The notes beneath the pieces are model-generated. The model saw nothing but the letters and a program-made list of their open reading frames with translations. It did no database searches and was not told the DNA's origin. Source: Asaia bogorensis (GTDB taxonomy: Bacteria > Pseudomonadota > Alphaproteobacteria > Reyranellales > Reyranellaceae). Taken from it: 64,000 bases of DNA. The stretch is taken from positions 1-64,000 of the forward strand of contig CAMDCE010000025.1 in the NCBI GenBank assembly GCA_945889625.1. Direction: 5' to 3'. The position numbers were made by a program, and so were the translations under genes. Shown piece by piece: positions 1-7,686 of this stretch. Each line of letters opens with the position of its first letter. The stretch's first letter is position 1.

Positions 1-111
1 TGATTCATGAGAAGACGCGCCACTGGAGTGGCGCGCCCCCAGCAAAGAGACTGCATCCAATCGAACGGAATACGCTCTAGGCTGGGGGCCGACGACGGCA
101 GGAGGAGGCCC

Positions 112-555
112 ATGACTGCAGAAGCGAAAAAGACGCCTGCACCGACGCACAACGCGCCAGAGTACAAGCATCCCGACGAGATGGACTGGGAGCTGGGGCG
201 GTTCAGGAACGCCACCAAGTTCCTCTTCCACCCGACGCCCGAGCGCCCGACCGTGCCCAACGCCGGCTTCCTGCGCTACGAGCCCGGCGCGGGCTTCCCG
301 CTGCACAAGCACAACTTTGCGCAGATCTGGTACGTCATCGACGGCGAGTTCCAGATGGGCGACAGGAAGTACGGCCCCGGCACGCTGGTCTACATGGAAG
401 ACCCGCATTTCGAGCACGAGATGAGGACGGAGACGGGCGGCACCGTGCTGTTCGTCCAGTATCCCGGCCCGACCACCGGCGCCCGGCCGATCTACGACGG
501 GCGGATGAACCTGAAGGTCGTGCCAAGCGCTGAACAGATCGACCTGGAGCACTGA
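112..555 (+). CDS. cupin domain protein
   Basis: A 147-residue single-domain cupin. The metal-binding first cupin motif is visible as H65-K-H67 followed by Q71 and a conserved WYVIDGEF strand with E79; a second motif carries histidines near residues 99 to 102. The start at 112 is chosen because an AGGAGG Shine-Dalgarno lies just upstream; the frame is open further 5' but without a ribosome site. Small stand-alone cupins include dioxygenases, isomerases and sugar or ligand sensors, so the substrate cannot be named. It is followed by a small membrane-protein gene on the same strand. Confidence 0.8.
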   Translation: MTAEAKKTPAPTHNAPEYKHPDEMDWELGRFRNATKFLFHPTPERPTVPNAGFLRYEPGAGFPLHKHNFAQIWYVIDGEFQMGDRKYGPGTLVYMEDPHFEHEMRTETGGTVLFVQYPGPTTGARPIYDGRMNLKVVPSAEQIDLEH

Positions 556-662
556 GCCGCAAGGCGGTGAGAAGCTGACCCCGCGATTGTTCCCTCGCAC
601 CCGCGCATATCTTGGCGAAACTTATCGCAGTGCCTCCCGTTGCTTGGGCAAGGGAGGCGAGG

Positions 663-794
663 ATGCGCCAGTTCGTTCTTATGGGATTCATGGTGGTTGG
701 CGCGCTCGCCATTGTTTACACCGTCGCGACCGTGATCGAGATCTCGGAGACCAGCGGTCACACCGACTACGAGGAGTCTTCGCCGCCGCGCTGA
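663..794 (+). CDS. small single-pass membrane protein, unknown
   Basis: A 43-residue protein with one hydrophobic segment (about residues 4 to 25) and a short acidic, polar C-terminal tail. The ATG at 663 has a GGGAGG ribosome site at good spacing; an in-frame upstream ATG at 612 does not. It should be an inner-membrane micropeptide with a short soluble tail. I do not recognise a family. Confidence 0.5.
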   Translation: MRQFVLMGFMVVGALAIVYTVATVIEISETSGHTDYEESSPPR

Positions 795-819
795 GGGGTC
801 GGAGCGACCGCTGCTGGGC

Positions 820-1239
820 TCAGGGGAGAATGGCGTCGCCCTCGATCTCGACCTTGGCGTTGGGATCGATCAGGGCCGAGACCTGGACCAGCGTCATCGC
901 CGGGAAGTGCTTGCCGAGCGTCGTGCCCCAGGCGGCGCCGATCGCGGCACCGGCGGCGGTGAATTCCGCGATATCCGTCACATAGGCGCGCAGCGCCACG
1001 AGGTGCGTGGGTTGGCCGCCCGCCGCCTTCAGCACGGCGACGACATTGCCCAGCGCCACCTTCCACTGCGTGCCGGCATCCGTGCCCGACGGGATATGGG
1101 ACTGCCCGGGCTCCCGCCCGATCTGCCCCGCGATGCGCACGCTCCTGGTGCCGGTGGCCACGACGGCATGCGAGAAGCCGCGCGGACGCTGCCAGCCTTC
1201 CGGCAGGATCGGGGTGTAGGCGATATCGGACGGGCTCAT
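820..1239 (-). CDS. RidA/YjgF/YER057c family protein
   Basis: A 139-residue Rid-family protein, the length of one chorismate-mutase-like Rid domain. The middle shows the family pattern of an IAGQIG strand and a later RAYVTDI strand. Members hydrolyse reactive enamine/imine intermediates or act as related deaminases. The Arg that binds the carboxylate in true RidA lies in the RAYVTDI strand, but the rest diverges from RidA, so this is a Rid subgroup rather than canonical RidA. The start has a GAGGAG ribosome site. The gene stands alone and faces the cupin pair. Confidence 0.8.
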   Translation of the reverse strand: MSPSDIAYTPILPEGWQRPRGFSHAVVATGTRSVRIAGQIGREPGQSHIPSGTDAGTQWKVALGNVVAVLKAAGGQPTHLVALRAYVTDIAEFTAAGAAIGAAWGTTLGKHFPAMTLVQVSALIDPNAKVEIEGDAILP

Positions 1240-1364
1240 GACTTTAGTCTCCTCTGGGAACCAGGGCGGCCATTCTTACCTCGAAGAAGTCTTTGGACCT
1301 TCCCCGCGGCGCGGCACGAGTAAGCTAGGCACTCGATGTGGAGCAATGGGATCACAAGTCACGA

Positions 1365-1805
1365 TCACTCATCGTCATCGCTTATCGCGTTCCACACTTT
1401 GCGAAGAGTGCCTGTGGATGGCGCGCGAATCCCATGCCAATTTTCTCTCATGACATCAGCCTGCTCTTGCTTGTAATTTTTCCCCGGCCTCGTCACAACG
1501 TGGTCGCCAGGTTCGTTTGTGGTGTCGTTTACGACGATACTGTTTAGTGTTGGCAACTCGTTGAGTATGCAAAGCCGTCCGATGATGCCGAGTTGACGTC
1601 CAAGCGTAATTCCGGCGCGTCGCGGCATACCCATTGCTTCCGCCAGATCGCCATAGGAAATGAGAAGCGGTCGTCTTGGGTTGCGATCGGAGCGCATCAC
1701 GAGACAGGTCAGCACTAGCCAAATCTGCTGAGCCTGAACATAGATTCGGTCCCCCTTCTTGAAGCGACGAAGCGGCGTAGTGTCATCTACGTGGTCCCTC
1801 GGCAT
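1365..1805 (-). CDS. hypothetical accessory protein with LPxL–VVN–PG motif
   Basis: A 146-residue basic protein of visibly lower GC than its surroundings. Residues about 48 to 75 look like a winged-helix or DNA-binding segment (ISYGDLAEAMGM), followed by LGIIGRLC and a core reading LPTLNSIVVNDTTNEPG. That LPxLxxxVVNxxTxxPG pattern recurs, as I remember it, in small proteins of genomic islands and defence regions with no settled function. Base composition and the truncated primase-like fragment next to it suggest horizontal acquisition. No function can be assigned. Confidence 0.55.
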   Translation of the reverse strand: MPRDHVDDTTPLRRFKKGDRIYVQAQQIWLVLTCLVMRSDRNPRRPLLISYGDLAEAMGMPRRAGITLGRQLGIIGRLCILNELPTLNSIVVNDTTNEPGDHVVTRPGKNYKQEQADVMRENWHGIRAPSTGTLRKVWNAISDDDE

Positions 1806-1832
1806 ACTCAGACGCCTATCGCCAAACGGGTC

Positions 1833-2100
1833 ATGCCAGTTCGGCGTCTACTCGTGCTGAAGCGATCCGCTAGCGTGAATTCGGACATCTTCCGCTGGCT
1901 CATGGAAGTGAGTCCCCTTGAAGAAAGCGGTCGTGAGTACCTTTCATCACGAGGCTTTAGTCCAGATACTCTTGCAAAATTCCCATTAGGTCAGGTGATC
2001 GATCCAAGTGGGCTCGTCAAAGAAGGAATTTCTCGTTGGGGGGCACCTCGCATAGTCGAAGCTGGTATTCTGCGTCAGACGCCGTCGGGGCTCGCTAGCT
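1833..2100 (+). pseudogene. truncated DnaG/Toprim-N-like fragment
   Basis: The frame from the ATG at 1833 encodes a stretch containing REYLSSRGFSPDTLAKFPLG. This matches the pattern in the Toprim N-terminal part of DnaG-like primases (YLxxRGlsxetlxxFxlG). The match stops after roughly residue 85; beyond about 2090 the frame runs through composition-typical host sequence into the downstream cyclase gene without any primase motif. Neither the CHC2 zinc finger nor the Toprim acidic residues are present. I read it as a decayed remnant of an acquired primase-like gene; the right edge is approximate. Confidence 0.45.
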
Positions 2101-2189
2101 ACACGCCGCGGCATGCGTCTCCTGCCGGCTCACCAGCCTGTGATTCCCCGCCGGTCATCCGCCGCCCCGAGTGCTATCGTACAACCCCC

Positions 2190-3962
2190 ATGCGCCGCAC
2201 CTGGACCTGGACCTTCGACCTGCCGCCGGAAGAGTTGTGGCCGGTGCTGGCCGACACCAACCGCTTCAACGAGGCGATGGGCCTGCCGCCCTATGCGCTG
2301 GAGGAGACGCCGCAGCCCAACGGCACCGTCCTGCGCCGCGGGCGGGGCAAGGCGGCGGGCTTCACGCTCGAATGGGAGGAGAAGCCCTACGAGTGGATCC
2401 ATGGCCGGCATTTCCGCCAGGCCCGCGAGTTTACAAAAGGCCCGTTCCGTCGCTTCGGGCCGGTGTTCGATCTCGCCCCCGACGAAAAAGGCGGCAGCAC
2501 GGTGAGCTACGCGCTGGAATGGGAGCCGCTCACTTTGATGGGCCGGCTGTTCGGCAAGTCGCTGGCCGAGAAGGCCGGCGCCGCGGTGAGCAAGCGCATC
2601 CTCGAGGCCGTGTCCTTCGCCAAGGGCGAGCGGCCGACCTTCTTCGACCTGGCGCCGCCCGAGCTGCCCGAGGGCGCGCGCGTGCGGGCGGCGGCGCTCG
2701 CCGCGGAGATCGATCGCGGGCCCTACGGCAACGGCCTGGGGCAACGCCTCGCGGACCATGTCCTCGGCGGCATGGCGACCGACCTGTCGCCGATCAAGCC
2801 CAAGCCCCTGGCGCGCGCCTTCGACGTGGCGCAGCGGCCGATGGTCGAGGCCTGCCTGGCCGCCGTGCGCGCGGGCCTGCTCACCATGAAGTGGGACCTG
2901 CTCTGCACCAACTGCCGCGGCGCCAAGGCGAGTGCTGCGGCGCTGAGCGAGCTGCCGCGCGGCGCGCACTGTCCCTCGTGCAACATCGACTACGACCGCA
3001 ACTTCGAGAAGAACGTCGAGCTCTCCTTTGCGCCGGCGCCCGCGGTGCGGCCGATCCTGGCCGGCGGCTTTTGCCTCTCGGGCCCGATGGCCACGCCCCA
3101 TGTCGCGGCCCAGCTCCTGCTGGCGCCGGGCGAGCGGCGCACGGTCGCGCTCGACCTGCCGGCCGGCAGCTATCGCCTGCGCACGCTTCATCCCGGCACG
3201 CATACTGACGTGGAGCATCGCGGCGGGGCGTTCCCCGGACTGCGCGTCACGGCAAGCGGCGTCGAGGCGACGCCGGCGGGTGAGGCAGGCAAGGTGAACT
3301 TCGCCAACGACGCGGGCTTCGAGCTGGCGGCGCTGATCGAGGACCGCACCTGGACGCGCGAGGCGCTGACCGCGCCGGAGGTGATCTCGCTGCAGGTCTT
3401 TCGCGATCTCTTTGCCGAGGCGACCTTGCGGCCGGGCGACGAGGCGGGCGTCGGCCAGGTGGCGCTGCTGTTCTCTGACCTGCAGGGCTCGACGGCGCTC
3501 TACGAGCGGGTGGGCGATGCGACCGCCTTCAACATCGTGCGCGAGCATTTTGCCTTCCTGGCCTCGATCGTGCGCGACCATGACGGCGCGGTGGTCAAGA
3601 CGATCGGCGACGCCGTGATGGCTTCGTTCGGCGATCCGGCCAATGCGGTGAAGGCGGCGCTCGCCATGCAGGCACGCATCGCCGGCCAGGAGATCGTTGT
3701 CAAGCTCGGCGTCCATAGCGGGCCCAGCATCGTCGTCACCCTGAACGACCGGCTGGATTACTTCGGCTCGACCGTGAACATGGCCGCCCGCCTGCAGGGC
3801 CAGAGCCAGGGCGGCGACATCGTGTTGAGCCGCGCCGTGGCCGACGACCCGGCCGTGAAGCCGCTCGTGTCCGCGGTGCCGTCGCGCGAGGAGAGCGTGG
3901 CGCTCAAGGGCTTCGCCGACCCGATCGGCTTCGTGCGGCTGCTGCCCTCCTCGTCGTCCTGA
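2190..3962 (+). CDS. SRPBCC–zinc-ribbon–class III adenylate/guanylate cyclase
   Basis: 590 residues. Residues 1 to about 160 resemble an SRPBCC/polyketide-cyclase lipid-binding domain. The middle has a CxxC...CxxC zinc ribbon (CTNC, CPSC) typical of DUF5939-type cyclase partners. Residues about 420 to 590 form a class III nucleotide cyclase: metal Asp in FSDLQGST, KTIGDAV with substrate Lys and second metal Asp, and the STVNMAARL helix with transition-state Asn and Arg. All key residues are present, so it should be active. The frame is open upstream to 1791, but that part is foreign remnant; the family begins at the ATG at 2190. The last codons and the stop lie in an intergenic palindrome. 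Confidence 0.82.
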   Translation: MRRTWTWTFDLPPEELWPVLADTNRFNEAMGLPPYALEETPQPNGTVLRRGRGKAAGFTLEWEEKPYEWIHGRHFRQAREFTKGPFRRFGPVFDLAPDEKGGSTVSYALEWEPLTLMGRLFGKSLAEKAGAAVSKRILEAVSFAKGERPTFFDLAPPELPEGARVRAAALAAEIDRGPYGNGLGQRLADHVLGGMATDLSPIKPKPLARAFDVAQRPMVEACLAAVRAGLLTMKWDLLCTNCRGAKASAAALSELPRGAHCPSCNIDYDRNFEKNVELSFAPAPAVRPILAGGFCLSGPMATPHVAAQLLLAPGERRTVALDLPAGSYRLRTLHPGTHTDVEHRGGAFPGLRVTASGVEATPAGEAGKVNFANDAGFELAALIEDRTWTREALTAPEVISLQVFRDLFAEATLRPGDEAGVGQVALLFSDLQGSTALYERVGDATAFNIVREHFAFLASIVRDHDGAVVKTIGDAVMASFGDPANAVKAALAMQARIAGQEIVVKLGVHSGPSIVVTLNDRLDYFGSTVNMAARLQGQSQGGDIVLSRAVADDPAVKPLVSAVPSREESVALKGFADPIGFVRLLPSSSS

Positions 3963-4041
3963 GCGCAGCGAAGGACCTCACGGAACGATCAGACACGGAC
4001 CTTTGGGGTTGGCGTCAGGTCCTTCGCTACGCTCAGGACGA
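3954..4041. repeat. intergenic palindrome, TCCTGAG...CGAAGGACCT family
   Basis: Two 25-base arms at 3954-3978 and 4017-4041 are reverse complements with one mismatch, separated by 38 bases. The left arm contains the cyclase stop codon at 3960-3962. A related element follows bolA at 22127-22220. Confidence 0.8.
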
Positions 4042-4057
4042 CAGAAGGTTGCGTGGG

Positions 4058-4143
4058 GGGGTGTGGCTGGATTTCGGACAAATCGCCTAAAACCCTTGTG
4101 CCATAGGCATCCAAAGTGTCCGAGCCGGGTCGGACACTTTGGA
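4058..4143 (+). repeat. 86-bp dispersed repeat, copy A
   Basis: This segment matches the reverse complement of 36515-36601 over its whole length with scattered differences. It ends in an internal hairpin (AAGTGTCC...GGACACTT). It lies between the cyclase palindrome and the end of the convergent esterase gene and carries no plausible reading frame. Confidence 0.85.
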
Positions 4144-4152
4144 CGCTTCCTG

Positions 4153-5115
4153 TCAGGTCCCGAAATAGGCCCCGAGCACGGCGGCGGCCTCGTCGTTGGC
4201 CTTGAGGCCCTGGTGCAGGAAGCGGGTGAGCGAAAAGAAGCCGTGGATGGTGCCGGGGTAGTTCACATAGGTCGTCTTGATGCCGGCATCGATCAGGCGG
4301 TTGGCGTAGGCGCGGCCCTCGTCGCGCAGCGGATCGTAGCCCGCGGTCAGCACGAAGGCGGGCGGCAGTCCCGAGAAGTCCCTGGCCAGCAGCGGCGACA
4401 GGCGGAGGTCGGCCAGGTCGACGCCGGCCGGTACATAGGCCTTCCAGAACCAGTCCATCAGCTCCCTGGTGAGGAAGTAGCCGTCGGCGAATTGCTTGCG
4501 CGAGGCGCTCTCGCGGCTGGAGTCGGTCGCGGGATAGATCAGCATCTGGAACGCCGGCGTCTTGTCGCCCGAGTCGCGGCAGGCCTGGCAGACCACGGCG
4601 GCCACCGCGCCGCCCGCCGAATCGCCGCCGACGGCAATGCGCGCGGCATCGACGTCGAACGACGCGGCATTGTCGCGGATGTGGCGGAAGGCGGCGACGC
4701 CATCGTCGGTCGAGGCCGGGAAGGGATGTTCGGGCGCCAGCCGATAGTCGATCGAGATCACCTGGCAGCGGCTCTTGTTGGCCAGACGCCGGCAGGTCGA
4801 ATCGTGGGTCTCGATGGTGCCGATCACGAAGCCGCCGCCGTGATAGTAGATCAGCGTCGGCAGCGGCCCGGCCGCACTGCCGAGCGGCCGGTAGCGGCGG
4901 AAGTGGATCTCGCCGCTCCCTGATTCGGAAGAGGGGCCGGCGAAGGCGCCGTCGGCGACCTCGGCAACCTGGGGCGGATCGGCCTCGCTGTCCTCCGACA
5001 TCTTGTCGACCGCCTGCCGGCCGACTTTGTAGGGCAGCGAACTCAGCTTCGGCCGCCCGTCCTGGACGGCCTTGTCCATCAGGTCGAGCAGCAGGCGGGC
5101 TTCGGAGTCGAGCAT
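4153..5115 (-). CDS. alpha/beta hydrolase, HSL-type esterase
   Basis: A 320-residue hormone-sensitive-lipase-family esterase. The oxyanion motif HGGG, nucleophile elbow GDSAGG, acid in DPLRDEG and the His in IHGF are all present, so the triad Ser-Asp-His is complete. There is no signal peptide, so it should be cytoplasmic and act on small acyl esters. It is the last gene of a four-gene minus-strand operon (GST, Bug protein, degenerate hydrolase, this esterase), 12 bases after the preceding gene, suggesting uptake and hydrolysis of an organic acid ester. The true substrate is unknown. Confidence 0.88.
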   Translation of the reverse strand: MLDSEARLLLDLMDKAVQDGRPKLSSLPYKVGRQAVDKMSEDSEADPPQVAEVADGAFAGPSSESGSGEIHFRRYRPLGSAAGPLPTLIYYHGGGFVIGTIETHDSTCRRLANKSRCQVISIDYRLAPEHPFPASTDDGVAAFRHIRDNAASFDVDAARIAVGGDSAGGAVAAVVCQACRDSGDKTPAFQMLIYPATDSSRESASRKQFADGYFLTRELMDWFWKAYVPAGVDLADLRLSPLLARDFSGLPPAFVLTAGYDPLRDEGRAYANRLIDAGIKTTYVNYPGTIHGFFSLTRFLHQGLKANDEAAAVLGAYFGT

Positions 5116-5127
5116 TTGGCCGTCCTC

Positions 5128-5922
5128 TCACAACAGGAAGGCGCGGGCGTGGCCCGCGATGTCGGTCGCGCGCTCCCAGGTCATGCAGAAGCGGCCGTTG
5201 GGCACGATCTCGACCCGCGCCTGCGGGCACTTCGATTGCAGCAACGCGCTGTGCTTGCCGTAGATGAAGCGCTCGCCGTAGAGCATCAGCACGGGGCAGG
5301 CGAGGCCGGCCATTGCGGCAAAGAGATCGAAGTTGGCAAAGGCCTGCACCGCCTGCCAGCGGTCGCGGCCGATCTCGAGCTGCGCGGTGTTGATACGATC
5401 CATCCACGATTGCGTGGGCTGCATCGGCGCGTGATCGGGATCGTTCGCCAACATGAATTCGATGCTGCGCGGTGACGGGAAGCCTGAGGCATCGCTCGGC
5501 CGGACCTTGGCGATGTCGGCGATGTCGGTGCCGCCCTTCTCGAAGTAGGGCGTGTTGATCGCCACCACCTTGTCGATGCGCCCTTTCCAGCCGTGGCCGA
5601 GCGCAAACGAGACGCCGGCGCCCACCGCCTCGCCGAGCGCGAAGGCGCGTTCGATGCCGAGTGTGTCCATCACCTCGATCACGCAACGGGCGTAGTCCTC
5701 GATGCTGGGCTGTAGGTCGAGGTGATCGGAATGGCCATGGCTGGGATAATCGATGGCGACGGCGCGGAAATGCGTGCCGAGCGCCTGCAGGAGCTCGATC
5801 ATCAGCGCCGAGCTCTGCTGGTTGATGTGGCTGATCACCACGGCCGGACCTTTGCCGCAGGCCCGCCAATGGATATGCCCGGCGAAGGTCTTCGCCAGGC
5901 CGCGCTCGATCGGTAAGGGCAT
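5128..5922 (-). CDS. alpha/beta hydrolase-fold protein lacking the catalytic triad
   Basis: 264 residues with the normal order of alpha/beta hydrolase strands. The nucleophile elbow reads G-E-A-V-G where active members have G-x-S-x-G; the acid position after the YGER strand is Phe instead of Asp; and the usual GH of the catalytic loop reads G-R before F-C-M-T-W-E. All three triad positions are therefore replaced while the fold is intact. It sits 3 bases after the Bug-protein gene and 12 before an intact esterase gene. It may bind a ligand or assist its neighbour rather than catalyse; this is inference. Confidence 0.75.
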   Translation of the reverse strand: MPLPIERGLAKTFAGHIHWRACGKGPAVVISHINQQSSALMIELLQALGTHFRAVAIDYPSHGHSDHLDLQPSIEDYARCVIEVMDTLGIERAFALGEAVGAGVSFALGHGWKGRIDKVVAINTPYFEKGGTDIADIAKVRPSDASGFPSPRSIEFMLANDPDHAPMQPTQSWMDRINTAQLEIGRDRWQAVQAFANFDLFAAMAGLACPVLMLYGERFIYGKHSALLQSKCPQARVEIVPNGRFCMTWERATDIAGHARAFLL

Positions 5923-5925
5923 TCG

Positions 5926-6909
5926 CTACTCGAGCTTGACGTTGGCGAGCTTGATCACCTCGGCCCACTTGACGACTTCCGTGCGCAGGAAGGCGGCCAG
6001 CTCCTCCGACGTGCCGCCGCCCACGATGCCGCCGACGGCGTTGTAGGCGTCGATCAGCTCCTTTGTCCTGAGCGCTGCGGTCGCCGATTCGTAGATGCGT
6101 GCGCGATCCTGCGGGCTGGAGCTGGCGGGCGACACCAGCGCATACCAGTTGTCGGAATTGACCTTGGGATAGCCCAGTTCCTTCATCGACGGCACGTTGG
6201 GCAGCAACGGCGCCCGCGCCTCCGACGTTATCGCCAGCGCCGTCATCGCGCCGGAACGGATGTGCGACAGCAACGCCGGCACGTCGAGGATCGTCATCTG
6301 CACGGTGTTGGCGAGCAGGTCGTTCACCGCCGGCGCGGCACCGCGATAGGGCACATGCAGGACGTCGACGCCGGCCTCGCGCTTGAACAGCTCGATCGCC
6401 AGATGGGTGATGCCGCCGGTGCCGGCCGAGGCGCAGGAGATCTTGCCGGGATTTGCCTTGGCGTAGGCGATCAGGCCCTTGAGATCGGAGATGCCGAGCT
6501 TCGAATTGATCGCCAGCACCTCCTGCACCCGCACCACCAGGGTGATCGGCGCCAGATCCTTGACCGGATCGTAGGGCATCTTGGGCATCAGGCTTTGCAT
6601 GATGGTGCCCGCCGACGCGCTCATCAGGCCCATGACATGCGCGTCGGAGCCGGCCTTGGCGACATAGTCGATGCCGGTGACGCCGGCGGCGCCGCTCTTG
6701 TTCTCGACCACGACCTGCTTGCCGAGATTGGCGGCCATCGCTTGCGCGAGATGGCGGCCAAAAATATCGGCGGGACCGCCTGCCGGAAAGGGTACGACAA
6801 GGGTGAGCGGCTTGTTGGGGAAGGGCGTTTGCGCATGCGCCTGCCCGCTTGCGAATAGGGGCGGCAAGGCCGCGAGGCCGCCAAGCACGGCGCGTCGATT
6901 GATGGTCAC
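5926..6909 (-). CDS. Bug-family (TctC-like) solute-binding protein
   Basis: A 327-residue tripartite-tricarboxylate-type periplasmic receptor. An N-terminal Tat-like signal (NRRAVLGGLA, ending near AHA) precedes the characteristic start PLTLVVPFPAGGPADIFGR and the later HVPYRGAAPAVNDLL motif. Bug proteins bind carboxylates and other small acids in the periplasm. No TctA/TctB membrane genes are in the window, so it is an orphan receptor, as is common for this family. Its operon mates suggest an ester or thioester-linked acid as ligand, but this is not shown. Confidence 0.9.
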   Translation of the reverse strand: MTINRRAVLGGLAALPPLFASGQAHAQTPFPNKPLTLVVPFPAGGPADIFGRHLAQAMAANLGKQVVVENKSGAAGVTGIDYVAKAGSDAHVMGLMSASAGTIMQSLMPKMPYDPVKDLAPITLVVRVQEVLAINSKLGISDLKGLIAYAKANPGKISCASAGTGGITHLAIELFKREAGVDVLHVPYRGAAPAVNDLLANTVQMTILDVPALLSHIRSGAMTALAITSEARAPLLPNVPSMKELGYPKVNSDNWYALVSPASSSPQDRARIYESATAALRTKELIDAYNAVGGIVGGGTSEELAAFLRTEVVKWAEVIKLANVKLE

Positions 6910-6945
6910 TGTTTCCTCCGGTTGGTTGACCGGAGTCTGCCGTGT

Positions 6946-7611
6946 CTAGAACTCGACGTCGAGTTCCTCGACTTCCTCCGGTTCCGTTTTGGCAGCCGCC
7001 ACCCATTCGAGCATCGGCGGAAAGCGCAGCATCAAATCCCGGTAGGCGGCCGATACAGGGTCGAGCTTCACGTCGTAAGTGGCAAAGCGCGTGCACACCG
7101 GCGCGTACATCGCATCGGCGATCGTGGGTGTGCCGCCGAAGAGATAGGGACCGCCATAGCGCTTCAGGCACTCGCGCCAGATCGCCGTCACCCTTTCGAT
7201 GTCGGCCTGGGCGCCGGCCCACACTTTGAAGCCGTCGTGGCGCACCTTGAGGTTCATCGGCAAGGCCGAGCGCAGGTTGGCGAAGCCCGAGTGCATTTCG
7301 CCGCAAACCGCCCGGCAATGGGCACGCGCCACCGGATCGGCTGGCAGCAGCCCGGCCTCGGGCCTGATTTCGTTCAGGTACTCGCCGATCGCCAGAGTGT
7401 CCCAGACCTTGACCGCGCCATGCTCCAGGCAGGGCACGAGAAAGGATGGCGACAGCAGCAAAAGCTCGGCCCGCGTCGCCGGATCGTCGATCGGCGCCAC
7501 CTGCTCGGCGAAATCCAGCCCGGCCATTTTGCACAGCAACCAGCCGCGCAGCGACCAAGAGGAATAGTTCTTGCTACTGACGGTGAGCGAAGCCTCGGCC
7601 ATGGGTGCCAA
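6946..7611 (-). CDS. glutathione S-transferase family protein
   Basis: 221 residues with an N-terminal thioredoxin-like GST domain and an all-helical C-terminal domain. The N-terminal NYSSWSLRGWLL holds the serine expected for GSH activation in Ser-type GSTs, and PSFLVPCLEHG supplies the cis-proline loop. The C-terminal FGGTPTIADAMYAPV matches the helix N-capping region of the family. It is the first gene of the operon with the Bug protein and hydrolases. Conjugation of an electrophile to glutathione is likely; the substrate is not deducible. Confidence 0.85.
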   Translation of the reverse strand: MAPMAEASLTVSSKNYSSWSLRGWLLCKMAGLDFAEQVAPIDDPATRAELLLLSPSFLVPCLEHGAVKVWDTLAIGEYLNEIRPEAGLLPADPVARAHCRAVCGEMHSGFANLRSALPMNLKVRHDGFKVWAGAQADIERVTAIWRECLKRYGGPYLFGGTPTIADAMYAPVCTRFATYDVKLDPVSAAYRDLMLRFPPMLEWVAAAKTEPEEVEELDVEF

Positions 7612-7686
7612 CCCCTCCCCATTCGGCGGATTGTGTCTATGTTGTCGAGCTTTTCATTGGGATGCAATTTCCGAGCCGGTCACTTG

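Noticed and set aside
3989-7558. A 1189-residue open frame antisense or out of frame through the esterase, hydrolase, Bug and GST genes
   Set aside because: It is composition-driven (GC-rich, Arg/Gly-rich) and overlaps four genes with clear motifs in another frame.
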